Positions 12,860 through 23,322 of a DNA stretch of 64,000 nt are shown here, in pieces. How positions within the stretch are numbered: the stretch's first letter is position 1; the number at the start of each line of letters is the position of its first letter. The translations under genes were made by a program, and so were the position numbers. The notes under the pieces were generated by a model. That model ran no database searches, was not told the DNA's origin, and was given only the letters and a program-made list of their open reading frames with translations. Source of the DNA: Sindora glabra (Eukaryota > Streptophyta > Magnoliopsida > Fabales > Fabaceae); assembly GCA_020226215.1 (NCBI GenBank), contig CM035233.1:11284001-11348000 (forward strand), read 5' to 3'.

Positions 12860-14573
12860 TTTGAACATTCAAGAAGAAAGAATGATTTAAGAATGACATT
12901 TAGGGAAATTACCGTGGATTATACCAATTTTCAAGGAACCTATTTGATGAATAAATTAAAGGTTGGCAATTTGGAAGTAATAGAGGTAGTCAATCATCAT
13001 ATAGATCTTGGTTGAAGACATTTAAGTCATGTCTAGCCAAAAATGTTAAATAGAAACACTTCTTAGGAGGCAACCTAAGCATTTTAGGTTTGCTTTCTCT
13101 TATCCTTCTTTTTTATTTACTTATCCTTTATTTTTCTTAATGATATTGATATGCTTTACATTGAAGATAATGTAAAATTTAAGTATGGATGGAGACTTCT
13201 AGGATTTATTTTGTGTTTTGTATCTTCATGTTTTTAAGTAAAAAAATAGAAAAATATGAATTAAAAAATGTTTCTTACTTATTTTTAAGTCTTTTTTGGG
13301 TCATTTTAATTATTTTTTGTTAATGGAGATTTTACATTTTTCATGAGTAAAATTTAACTAAAGTTAGATAACATTCATAACATGATTAAATGAATTATTT
13401 TGCTTCTTGAATTTGATTGATGGAGTGATGGATTTTGAATTAGTAAATTGAATCTTGATAGCATAACTTTCTTAGTGGGATATTGAGCCTTATGTTAAAA
13501 ATTCATACTTTTTCTTTCTTTCTTGCATGATGTTTTTTCATGATTTCTTTCTTTAGAACATGCTTTGATATTTTTTTTTGAGATTATATTTGCATATGCA
13601 TACACAAAAATGATAAAGACGTTTTTTCTTTATTTAAGCTTGAGTCAAATAGCCAATCTTGAATTTTTTTATCTTTCTTAAACCCCTTGAACTTAATTAC
13701 CTCTTTCTTTGTTGATTAGCTCATGAATATTTTTTCAATAAAAAAAGTATCTTTATCTAACCTTAAGGATTAGTAGAGTATTCAAATTTTTGTAAGATGG
13801 CTTTTTGAATAATTGTGGGGGGGTGTGTGTGAGTGTTTGTGCTATGAAAATTTATCAACTTCAAGTTCAAAGGTTAGTTGAAATTGAAAAAAAAAGGAAA
13901 ACAAAAGAAAAACCAAAAAAAGAAAGAGATAAAAAATAAGAAAAAGAGATAGAGTCAATAAAAAAGTGGAAATGAAAAAAAAGAGAAAAAGAAAGAAAAA
14001 AAGGAAAATAAGGGAAAAAGAAATTGATAAAAGGGAAAAGAAAGAAGTTGATAAGTATTTGAATTTAAATAAGTTGTTGTGTTTAGTTATAATTATTCAT
14101 GATTGGCCCATATGTTTATAGTTCAAGTGCTTTATCGATTTCTTTGATTTCTACCCTTTTATATCTTCAAATTTTCCTTAGTTACATTATAACCTTGAAT
14201 AAAGTCCTTTTAATTTATATTATATATGTGATTTGAGTAGTGGAGATTAGATGATTAAGAAGCTTATAATAGAGTAATTTTATGAAATGAATTTGAGTGA
14301 AATAATTACCCTAAACACTTAAAAATTGGAAAGTGAATTTTGTAAGAATCTACCATGTTGATCTACTCCATTTGAATAAAGTTGCTATGTTGGTTAATTT
14401 CAAGTTCGTTAAAATTTTTCTCCATAATGTGTTATGTTTCTTAATGACTTTAATATTTTTTTACTTGTGGATTTGTGATTTTGAAGTTTTTGGAAAGTAA
14501 ATCTTTTATTCTTTGATGTTTAATAAAGTAGTATTATGCTTGAGGTCAAGCAAGGGCTAGGTGTAGGGAAATT
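12860..14573 (+). other. 3' untranslated region and polypurine tract of the Athila-like element
   Basis: No coding sequence is seen. The phrase CTTCTTAGGAGGCAACCTAAG (about 13058-13078) is characteristic of the region downstream of the pol/env-like part in Athila elements. A strongly purine-rich tract of about 180 bases (13870-14055) precedes the terminal polypurine tract, GGGCTAGGTGTAGGGAAATT, which touches the 3' LTR and would prime plus-strand DNA synthesis. A short GT-rich run lies at about 13816-13843. Confidence 0.65.
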
Positions 14574-14740
14574 TGATGTGCAAGACTTTGTTTATATTAT
14601 TTCCTCCCATTTTATGCCTTTTAGCATGTTACATATGCTTAATTTTATAAAATTGGGCTTGCTATGTAATTTAGGGTTATTTTTATAATGATTTGAAATT
14701 ACTTGACAAATGCTAGATTTATATACTATTTTAGGTTTTT

Positions 14741-15070
14741 GGTTATATCTTGGGCTTTGAATATCAGATTTAACTGATCTTTATATCATTGGAAATATTA
14801 AAAAAAGCTTTAAAATTTTTGTGTTTTAGTCAAAGCTCAATTTGGATGTTTGAAAGGTCTCATGAAGCTAAGAATTTGAAGCTTTGTTTTTATCCTAACT
14901 AATTTTTGGCTATATCTTGGGCTTTGAATATTAGATTTGGCTTATCTTTATATCATTGGAAATATAAAAATAAGCTTTAAAATTTTTGTATTTTGGTTAA
15001 AGCTCAATTTGGATGTTTGAAAGGTCTCATGAAGCTAAGAATTTGAAGCTCTATTTTTATCCTAACTGAG
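14741..15070. repeat. 167-bp tandem duplication in the 3' LTR
   Basis: Two adjacent copies begin GGTTATATCTTGGGCTTTGA at 14741 and GGCTATATCTTGGGCTTTGA at 14908, and both run through AGGTCTCATGAAGCTAAGAA. The 5' LTR and the other LTR-A copies have the block once. Confidence 0.85.
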
Positions 15071-16271
15071 CCAGTTTTGATTTTTGGTCCATATTTAAAG
15101 CTTTAAAGGTTCAATGAAGGTGAAACTATCACCTGAAGTTTTCTAAGGCCTAACCCTACAACTTTTATATTTAGAGTTCCATAAAATTGCATAGTTTTGA
15201 TGGCCTTACCTTAGGTAGAAAACCTACAAAATTGCACTATTGAAACTTCTATAGTATGTTATTTTGTAAAATAGGTTCTAGGTTTCTAAAATTAACAATG
15301 CCTTATTCTTTGTAACCCTTGGAGGAATATAATTTAGGTCTATTAGGTTTTAGAGGATAGCAAGACAGATATAGGGTTGTGCTTCTAAAGACAAGAGCAC
15401 TTTTACTTTTACATAATTTAACAAAAACACTAGACAATTTTTCTCTCTTCTTGAAGTTTCTTCTTCTTTAGTTGTGAAAGGCTAAATTTCTAACTAATTC
15501 AAGTATTTTGAAACTCATTTTAATTTGGATTATGAAACCTTAAGTTGTAATTTCGACTTCTAATTAATTTTTCTCTTTCCTTAATGCTATATGCTGATTA
15601 CTTGGAATTGCATGAATTGAATGCTAATTTAGTATAATTTATGTTCATCCTTGTGATTTTTTATCTTTAGCTATTTTTATGTTAAATTATGGTTAGTTAA
15701 TCATGATTTTTCATGTGAAAATGGAGGGTTAAGGATTAAATCAAAGGTTTCTATTTTAATCCTTTAATTTAGCTAAATTCTTTTTTCAAACCAATTTCAA
15801 CTTGAATTTTTGGATTATAGTGATTACTTAATTCTGTTAATCTTAATTAATTAAATCCTAAATAATTATCTAGCATAGAATTTATGAATTATTGCAAGAG
15901 TTTTACATAATTCAAGGTTAAAAAATCTATTAGAATGGTTAAATATTTTATAATATATGATTAATCTACACTAAGAGCTTTCAAATCCTTAAATTAACTA
16001 TTTTGTTATATTAATTTTCTTTCTTTCTATTTTACTTTCGTATTTTGTTTTGTTTATTGCATTTGTCTTAATTTCAAATCAAACCCTTAATTTGGTTTAG
16101 TGTTCATTTTATTTTGCATTCTATTTGAATTATGTCTAAATTCTATCTACATTTCTATTTGACTTTCATTTGCATTTCTCCTTTCTATTTTTAGTTCATA
16201 AAAAGCTTAAATAATATGATAATCATAGTTAGTAAATTATTAAGAAATGATATATCAAGTAGATCAGTAGT

Positions 16272-16403
16272 GTTCAACCTAGTTTGTCAGTCTTTACTAT
16301 AAAACTCTTTATCAAACTAGTAATATCTAATTTTAGTGCTCAACCTAGTTTTGTCACTCTTTACTACAAAACTCTTTATCAAACTAGTAATATCTAATTT
16401 TAA
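16272..16403. repeat. 66-bp tandem duplication near the 3' LTR end
   Basis: Two copies of a 66-base unit (CAACCTAGTTT at 16275, CAACCTAGTTTTG at 16341) both end with AAACTAGTAATATCTAATTTT. It is absent from the 5' LTR, so it arose in this copy. Confidence 0.85.
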
Positions 16404-16415
16404 TGTATTGCGACA

Positions 16416-17131
16416 AGTATTCACACAGGGCAGCATGATGCTAGAAAGGCCATGATCAACAGTCAGTAGGGAGAGATGGAAGGGAAACTAGGAATGGGAG
16501 GAAGGAAGAGAAAGAATAGAAAGAAAGAGGGGGCTATGAGGAAAGAAAATAGGAAGGGAAAAGAGAGAATAAGGAAAAAAAGGAGTTACGAGCTCCAATT
16601 CAGTGTTTCTAGAGTACTGTAGGCCCAACTATTACTAAATCTCATCCATTTACCTTAAGTTAGATTCAATCGTAGCTATTTTTCTATTTTAATAACAAAT
16701 TTTTAAAAATCTCTTATTTTTAAAATCTCAACTCACATATTCTCCATCTCTCCCCAATATTTTTATAATGGTCTAATACATTTGAAAGCCTAAAAAATAA
16801 ATAAATATTTCAAATTTCTAGAACTTTTAGAGAGAATTAAGCAATTATAGGTACCTATTCTCATAAATATTTACACTCTCAATTATTAAAATTATTTTTA
16901 ATTTGGTGTGAAAATCTTTGTAAAAATTATTTAAATGAGTTTTAAATCAATACTATGGCCAAATAAATATAATTTGAATATTATCATCAATATCATTTTG
17001 TTACCTCAAAACTTTGAAAGGAAAAGAAATTTAAAACTAAATAAATATAATTCTTTTATCTTTTTTATTTAAAATAAATGCTTTAGGGCATTGAAATTAA
17101 TAAAACTTTAAATATTATTTTGGGTATTACA
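16416..17131 (+). repeat. 3' part of repeat B, second copy
   Basis: It matches 834-1559 along its length: purine-rich block, ACTATTACTAAATCTCATCC, CCAAATAAATATAATTTGAA and the end TTTTGGGTATTACA. It may be the right half of an LTR split by the Athila-like insertion. No gene is present. Confidence 0.55.
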
Positions 17132-18148
17132 AACACTGACGGCTACTTGGCATTATTTTCCAATAAACCCGTTCATTCACTTAAATCCTCTGCCCCATAT
17201 TAGATGAACAGCACGATGAACCAACCAACAAAACGATTTGTAACATCTTGCAACAGTGATGCCTTACTCATATTATGCACAAGCATGTGACCCCAATTTT
17301 AGTCTTGAACAATTGGCTAAAGCTTGGGATGTTGCCATTAGGTCTCCGGTCCAATACAATCAGCACCAAGACAAGACCACAAAATTGAACAAGTCAACAA
17401 TAACCTCAAACCCAGTAGAACTCCTATCCTTCATCAGATCAAGTGGCATTGTCTCAATAACTCCAACATAATGGAATTAAGCTCCATAATAATATTAACC
17501 AAATGGATACTCTACGAAAAGAAATTATCTAAACCAGATCCAAAATTAGGCAAAACAATACGAGTACTGATGTCAACTCCTCCATGAAGAGGGGGCATGT
17601 CGGCATCATAAACAAATTCGCAACTCTATACCAATTTACACCTAGCTATCCATCTCCTAGAATCAAGAAGCCAGCAACCAGTGCCTGAATATCCATATGT
17701 GCGATCATTATGAGTCACACACATGCCACAGTGAACATTCTAACCATGACCGCACAATGTCTTAAAAGGTAATGAATTGATTCCTGAACCTGAACTCCTG
17801 TTCGCCATCTCCTCTAACACAAAGGGAAACTCCGAATTGCACAATGCTAAACTAAATTGCTAACTCCCAGTAACTGAAAGGACCTTCAATAATGAGAACA
17901 ATGCAACGAGAGCAGCAATTTCCAATCCTAGCGACATTTAAATGGCCTCCAAATGAGGGCACGGAGCTTAAATAGCATACAAGACAGACGGCTACGGGTC
18001 AATAATCTAATTCCTGGTCCAAACGCTAGACCAAAGACCCAATAGAATTAACTTAGCCCACTATGAGCCTTTAATTCAGAACCGAACTCGAAAGAGAACA
18101 CCACCATGCACAAATGTGCCATCTGGAAAGGCCATTCAACTGCACTGC

Positions 18149-18254
18149 AAAGACCTAGTCCAAATCCTGAGCATGCATGCGCCCCCCCCCCTGAAGACCT
18201 AGTCCAAATCCTGAGCATGCATGCGCCCCCCCCCCCTCCCGGGGGGGGGGCGCC
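18149..18254. repeat. 44-bp tandem duplication ending in a poly-C/poly-G palindrome
   Basis: AAGACCTAGTCCAAATCCTG and the following GCATGCATGCG plus a C run occur twice, 44 bases apart. The second C run meets a run of ten G at CCC/GGG (18240/18241) and continues to CGCC, giving a near-perfect GC hairpin in AT-rich DNA. Such a structure could be real or an assembly artefact. Confidence 0.85.
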
Positions 18255-18290
18255 CTAGTAATATCATTAGGGCTTACCAATGGGGGGAGG

Positions 18291-18298
18291 TATAAATG
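18291..18298 (+). promoter_or_regulatory. Possible TATA box (TATAAATG)
   Basis: TATAAATG lies about 130 bases before the ATG at 18423, at a spacing that would place transcription start near 18320. It would suit either an LTR promoter or a small gene. Sequence match only. Confidence 0.35.
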
Positions 18299-18422
18299 CA
18301 CCATTAAACCACCAAACTAAGGAATTTTAGAACTTTCTGAGTTTGCGGGAACTGATGTCAACGTTTGGTGGAAGCTAATACGATGTTGTTTCATGTGAAA
18401 ACCCATTTATAAGAAACGGCAT

Positions 18423-19019
18423 ATGCAATACATCCTTCATAATTGCACCATGGTAGAAGACAACATCATACCAGATATCAACCTAGGAGCCCTAGAGGCT
18501 AAATCATCCAAGGATGAAGAGAAAGAGATACACCTCAAGATGCCCAGCATGACATTCTTAATCAAACATTGCGCTTGGGGAAACTCCATTACTCATTCAC
18601 TGCAACCCCCCAGTACCTATCAATGCATCAGGAACCGTGGATGCAAGCATGATTCACATTTCCAATTACATGCTAGGTCAAGATGGTATGCCATGGAACA
18701 TCATTATTCATTCGCTTCATCATCTCAAGACCTGCCAACGGGGTCACATAGTCTACTACAGCACAATCTACAAACCGGTATCAATTACGACAAGTCCAGC
18801 AGTTGCCTAAAGTTCTCCGTGGCAAAACTAAACATAGACGCTGAGAAAAGGATGTCTTTTATGGAAATTATTTCCCCCAACGATCACGACATTAAACTAG
18901 TCGACGTGTGGCACGTAAGTCCTTACCAGTTAAGATTTCTTCCCGCCAATTGCCATTGTCCAAAATTAATTGTCAGGTCTAACAATGCAAGGGTCCAAGC
19001 GGAAATAATACGTTCATGA
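18423..19019 (+). CDS. Hypothetical protein, 198 codons, unrecognised
   Basis: This open frame runs 198 codons without a stop, long for its surroundings, starting at ATG 18423 and ending in TGA at 19019. The product would be soluble: no signal peptide or membrane segment is visible. It has an acidic-basic stretch (SSKDEEKEIHLK, residues about 28-39), then a His/Ser/Cys-rich middle and a C-terminal part with VWHVSPYQLRF. I recognise no family. It lies in the C/A-rich island where stops are rarer, so it may be open by composition alone. It could also be a decayed gag-like leader ORF if the preceding segment is an LTR. No introns or polyadenylation signal are evident apart from AT-rich DNA after 19040. 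Confidence 0.3.
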   Translation: MQYILHNCTMVEDNIIPDINLGALEAKSSKDEEKEIHLKMPSMTFLIKHCAWGNSITHSLQPPSTYQCIRNRGCKHDSHFQLHARSRWYAMEHHYSFASSSQDLPTGSHSLLQHNLQTGINYDKSSSCLKFSVAKLNIDAEKRMSFMEIISPNDHDIKLVDVWHVSPYQLRFLPANCHCPKLIVRSNNARVQAEIIRS

Positions 19020-20224
19020 AATAGTAAAGCTTTGCCGGTGACCGACGATTTTTAAATAAAACTTTATAAGATCTATAAATAAAATTAAATTTTTCATAAA
19101 ATAAATTTGAAAAAAAAAATCATTATGTACTTACAATGCATCATAGTTAGTTTTATACACGGCGGATATTTTTTTGTGAAAGAAGCGTAAGTATAATAAA
19201 CATAATTGGTTGCTAATAATTAATTTTAAAATGATTCATAATGTAAAATTTATTTTATATTGACTAACATTTATAATAATTGGTTATATATAATTTATTT
19301 TTGTATGAATTAGTCATGTATAGAACAATAATTTTTAGTACTAAAAAGAACAAAAGAGAGATAAAAATGGGAATTTTGTACTTTTGTTGTTAAAATAAGG
19401 ACAATGGAGAGGACAAAAAAGTGAAGCTAATATATAGATGCAAGTTTTAATGTTTCTCATTCTAAAATAATTCCAATTAAAATAGAAGTTACTATAAGTA
19501 GCCTGTTAATTTAATTAAAACTATCGCCTATAATGAATTATTGCATGATTTTAAAAGCGAGAAGTAAACATTTAATGAAAAAAATGATAATTAATCACTA
19601 ATTGTATGACTGATTATTGAAAATTTTAATGACTATAATGTGCAAGCATCTCAAACCTTACGCTTCATGCATTCTTCCTCAATTCCTTTATATTGATTGC
19701 TTTAGAATTTCAATAAAATATTAAGTATTCATTTTTCAAATTTATGTTTCTTTTTCATTAATAAATACGTCATTATTCAATACTCTTAACCTATTTACGT
19801 TTATTTCATCATATTTCTTTCTTTATTTTTAATTACCTGAAATTTTGTACATAAAAAGTAATTTTATAAATTTATTAAAAATAAATAAATTAAATTACTT
19901 TCTTAATATATATACATAGAGGTTGAGTCCAGTGCATTCACATGGAGATATATTATTTTGATATAATTAATATTTGAAAAAATATATAATATAAAAAAAA
20001 TGCATTTGGGGGTTTTAAAATGAACTTGTAACATTTATATTTCTATTATGTACACAACTTAAAAAATAATAAGTTTCCAAAATAAAGTTAACAAAGTAAT
20101 AATAAACATGACAAATTAACAACTGTCCAGTATATTCTATGACTAACTAGGGAGATGCTTAGTAAATGATATCAAGAAGTTGTACAATTAAAAGAACAAA
20201 ACTATTAAACATATAATTCATTCA
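19020..20224. other. AT-rich spacer, no feature seen
   Basis: No supported reading frame, terminal repeats or homology to other parts of the window. Composition returns to very AT-rich at about 19040. Confidence 0.6.
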
Positions 20225-21560
20225 CTATAGGATTGGTTTGATGTCGAGGAGGCTGGAAGCGGAAAGCAAATTATTCATAATAAGAATAGCAACACCCTAA
20301 GAACAAAGAATTAGCAATTGTACCAAATGAGACAACGAAATCAAACTCTATGACCGTAAAAGGAAGGAGTTTGAGCAGAAAACCACTCAAATTAGAACAT
20401 ATCTTTTATTGGGTTGCATCATTTTGACATATATAACCTCAGAGAAATGAGCAACATAAACTATGGAGTATCAGAAGCTTAGAAAGGAATCTCTTGTCTA
20501 CCCTCTTTAAATTACATAATTTCTTCCATCACTTGTCATTTTTCCAGGAACATAAGATAACAGATGTTCTCCCAGTAGTTGTCCATTTCTTTATTCTTTT
20601 ATAGCAATTTAATTACTTTATATCTTTTCTACCTCAAATACGTAGCAAACTGGCACATTGATTTTGCATCATAAAAATAAAGCTTTAAAAGTGACTACGA
20701 TCCTAAATACAGAAACCAAGTAAATGATATTAAAGGGTTGTAGTATGAATAGAGAACGGACCTACCTCACCATTTCCCATAAGGGCATACATGATAAGCA
20801 AACAAAGAAGCTCAATTTTTGCAGCAATAGGCGTTGTGGGCATATTGGTCACACCCAAGCAAGTATATAGCCCCAGAAGAAGGATGATTGGATTAGGCCA
20901 ACGGTTGCACTATTCCAGTTGAACTCTTGCGACATTGGAGACATTGGAAGTATCGCTATGTTCATGTTTACATATAATGATCATGCAAAGCATATCCAAA
21001 AGGAACATTAGTAACTTCATAATATTAAAAAACAGGGTTACATTGTAACCTCTATATAACAATAAGCAATACATCGCAAACACTTAATTTTTTGGGCATG
21101 GTTTCTTTCCTATAATTTAACACATCCAGCTGTTATGGTCATAAAATCTCTAGTATGTTTTAAATTGTTGACAGAGAAAGAACAAATTAAGCTACCAGAA
21201 TTAGTGATGTATAATAAACCTGAATTAGTACAAAACCTTTAGTGATAAGCAATGAATAATGATATTACCAATATACCTATTAAGAATACGAGACGTAAGC
21301 CCCATGAATATATAAATAGCACTATAACTAAAATTACAAATACAGGAAAGTATATATTGCATACAAAAAATGCAACAAAACATAGCAGTACAACAATCCA
21401 GCGCCTAGGAAACTGCTGCCACCAAAGAGATACTTGTTGCACAGTTTCTTCCATCAAAATTGCTTCATCTGTCCGATTGGCTGATGGCAAAGCATCCAGC
21501 TTTGTTTCTCCAACTTCTTAATGCTCAGGCTTGTAATGAACACGGGTTTTTCTTTCCTTA
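20225..21560 (-). pseudogene. PHT4-type anion (phosphate) transporter, partial pseudogene with introns
   Basis: PHT4 proteins are major-facilitator membrane transporters moving phosphate or organic anions, mostly in plastids. On the minus strand, 21518-21357 ends with FPRRWIVVLLCFVAFFVCN, the first membrane segment of the family. After about 390 bases of intron, 20965-20766 gives MNIAILPMS, then NWNSATVGLIQSSFFWGY, and after a frameshift TPIAAKIELLCLLIMYALMG ending GEG-ready at a GTAGG donor. The segment between, with the usual A-G-G-x-x-A-D and G-G-K motifs, is missing. After an intron closed by TTCTTAG, 20296 onward reads GVAILIMNNLLS and then decays to a stop. The family's D-R-V-N motif before MNIAILPMS is scrambled. 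Introns are kept, so this is a genomic fragment and not a retrocopy. Most of the roughly 400-500-residue protein is absent. Confidence 0.8.
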
Positions 21561-22339
21561 CCAAACTCAGGTTGCGAGTGGTTCCTCCTAATTAAGCTAG
21601 TCGTTTTAAGCAAGGATTAAGCCTAGTCATTTCAATTAGATCAGGATCAGGATTTCATTTATCTGGATAATTATATCTAATGTTTAGACATAGTGTACTT
21701 CATGCCTTCCGCATGTATGCTATATTTGTATGTAATAGAAAAATTAAAGGAAATAATTCTTCTAGTTATATTGATGAGATGTACTTTCAGTCCTATTGAA
21801 TAATTGTCAGCTGAATGACGAAAAAATAGGTATTAACACAAAAAGAAACTTTCTAATCTGTGCAAAAAGACCAAAAAGATTAGTTATAAGATTTAAGTTC
21901 TATGGCTATCTTTCTTCTCTAGTGATCTAATTCTCTAGTTGACTTTACTTCTAGTGCCAGCTTTTATGTATCAAAATGCATTATTGAAACCCAACTTTCA
22001 ACTTTTATTGGCTTGTGTATCAAAATGCATTCACCAAACACAACATAGAACTTCAACGACAAAAGTAGCAAAAAAAAAAAACTGTAATGTAAAGTTGATG
22101 CAAACACTAAGGAACCTATCTCACAAGGAATTATAAAAAAGAGAAATATTAAGCAAAAGGGAAAAAAGGCGAATAATAAAGCAATTTGATACAGTAAAGG
22201 CTAAGCAAATAACAAAGCAATTAGATATAGGGAACACACTCATATGGCAGATGAAATTACTGAAAAATTTGTTTATGAAAACTATGCAAAAACATATTAT
22301 TATTTTGTATGATCTTTGAATCTTCTAATAATAATAACA
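21561..22339. other. Spacer, no gene supported
   Basis: It may contain decayed upstream sequence of the PHT4 pseudogene. The 65-codon plus reading at 21939-22136 includes a poly-A run and has no recognisable feature. No terminal repeats found. Confidence 0.5.
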
Positions 22340-22474
22340 ATGGCTGTTGGTTTATGTTCTGTCGGGACTACAACTAAAGTGAGTGAGAAGTTGGAAAATG
22401 CCAATATAAGTAGTGCTTTTCCAGCTTTTGAGAAGATTGAAGAAGAAGGTAAGGAAATCCAAAGATATCAATAG
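22340..22474 (+). pseudogene. Short exon resembling VIPP1/IM30 (PspA family), fragment
   Basis: From ATG 22340 the reading has 44 codons. It contains TKVSEKLENANISSAF then PAFEKIEEE, close to the VIPP1/IM30 segment T-K-V-S-E-M-L-x-N-x-N-x-S-x-A-L-S-A-F-E-K-M-E-E-K. VIPP1 is a plastid protein needed for thylakoid membrane upkeep. The match stops at a GAAG/GTAAGG splice-donor-like site at 22448/22449, consistent with an exon end. The codons before TTTKVSE do not match, and no neighbouring exons were found, so this is a fragment. It lies about 200 bases from the CACTA end and on the opposite strand to the PHT4 pieces. The similarity covers only about 25 residues and is recalled from the family. 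Confidence 0.4.
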
Positions 22475-22650
22475 ACATTCAATTTGGTTGGCAGGTCATA
22501 GAATTATTAAAAGGTTCTGTGCTTCCTATCCTACTTCCCTCTCATTCTTTTCTATTTGCAAGTAGATGTTAGAATATCATTAGTCCAATGAAAAGCTACT
22601 CTTAGCTAAATATCACTAAAGTGGTTACACATCTGAATCATGTCAATTTT

Positions 22651-23075
22651 TACTACAAAAAATTAATCATTTTTTGACGTCCAAATGCGTCGAAAATACA
22701 TCGAAAAATGTCAATTTCTGACAGATTTCTAACGTCCACCAAAATGTCAGTATTTGACTCATCAGAAACTTTTTTGATGTACATGGCCATCGAAAATTTT
22801 TGACATCATCTCCAACGTCTATATATGTCAGAAATTCCAATGCCTAAATACATCAAAAAATATGTTGGTAATTTTTAACGTCATCTCCAACGTCCATGTA
22901 TGTCGAAAAATCCATTGAAACTTTCTGACATCATTTCTAATAGCCAAAAATGTCAAAAATAAATGAATGCTAATGCCACATAATTTTTTTCAACGACCAT
23001 GTATGTCGAAAAAGATGACATGGCAATGACATGTCACACTTTTGATGTCCTTATTCATTAAAAAGACATCGAAAA
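22651..23075. repeat. CACTA terminal and subterminal repeats
   Basis: About 400 bases beyond the TACTACAA end carry many short degenerate repeats around GACGTCCATGTATGTCGAAA and its inverse (TTTTTGACATCATCTCC, CAACGTCCATGTATGTCG, GACATCGAAAAAT). Subterminal repeats of this kind are bound by the TNP1/TNPA-type protein during transposition. Confidence 0.8.
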
Positions 23076-23322
23076 ATATAACATAACAAAAAAATTTTGA
23101 AAGAATTTAACTTTTTTAAAAAAATTTTGCCACCTGATTAAATAACTCAATATCAATTTTTGAATATATATAACCTACTTTAAATCCAATCTAATATGCA
23201 AATACAAATTGAAATATATTAGAAATCAAGATTAAAATGATATAACTATTGTCCATATAATTTAACCAAAATACCTTAAACAGAGGTATCAAACATTTGA
23301 ACAATTTAAATTAAAAATTATT

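Larger units (their letters stand above)
5664..16415 (+). mobile_element. Athila-like Ty3/gypsy retrotransposon, non-autonomous remnant
   Basis: The order is 5' LTR (5664-9544), tRNA-Asp-like primer site (9557), decayed gag (about 10400-10960), protease region (about 12035-12853), a long 3' region with the phrase CTTCTTAGGAGGCAACCTAAG typical of Athila elements (about 13058), a purine-rich tract, a polypurine tract ending at 14573, and a 3' LTR (14574-16415). No reverse transcriptase, RNase H or integrase sequence lies between protease and 3' LTR, where several kilobases would be expected, so the copy could only have moved with proteins from a relative. The 5-base flanks (CATGT and AGTAT) do not match, so either an end is misplaced or the TSD has decayed. 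Confidence 0.85.
14574..16415 (+). repeat. 3' LTR of the Athila-like element
   Basis: It starts TGATGTGCAAGACTTTG right after the polypurine tract and ends in TATTGCGACA. It is longer than the 5' LTR (insertion removed) because of two internal duplications, at 14741 and 16272. Further LTR-A copies lie at 1-833 (inverted) and 39033-41905. Confidence 0.8.
17137..18360. other. Compositionally distinct island; possible LTR or captured gene fragment
   Basis: This stretch is visibly richer in C and A than its neighbours. Two readings compete. As an LTR, it starts TGACGGCTAC and ends with CTTTCTGAGTTTGCGGGAAC and TGATGTCA, followed by ACGTTTGGTGG; plant Tat/Retand-type Ty3 elements have a similar LTR end and leader, usually with TTTGGCGCC. 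As a gene relic, the minus strand from about 17925 to 17512 reads as one frame of roughly 140 codons. It opens with a hydrophobic, signal-peptide-like run (MSLGLEIAALVALFSLLKVL), continues with a Cys- and Gly-rich part, and is broken by three TAG codons. I recognise no family. A 71-codon plus reading at 17256-17471 overlaps and is also unrecognised. Confidence 0.35.

Noticed and set aside
21252..21521. 89-codon plus reading over the PHT4 exon
   Set aside because: The minus strand carries clear transporter sequence here; the plus reading is its shadow.
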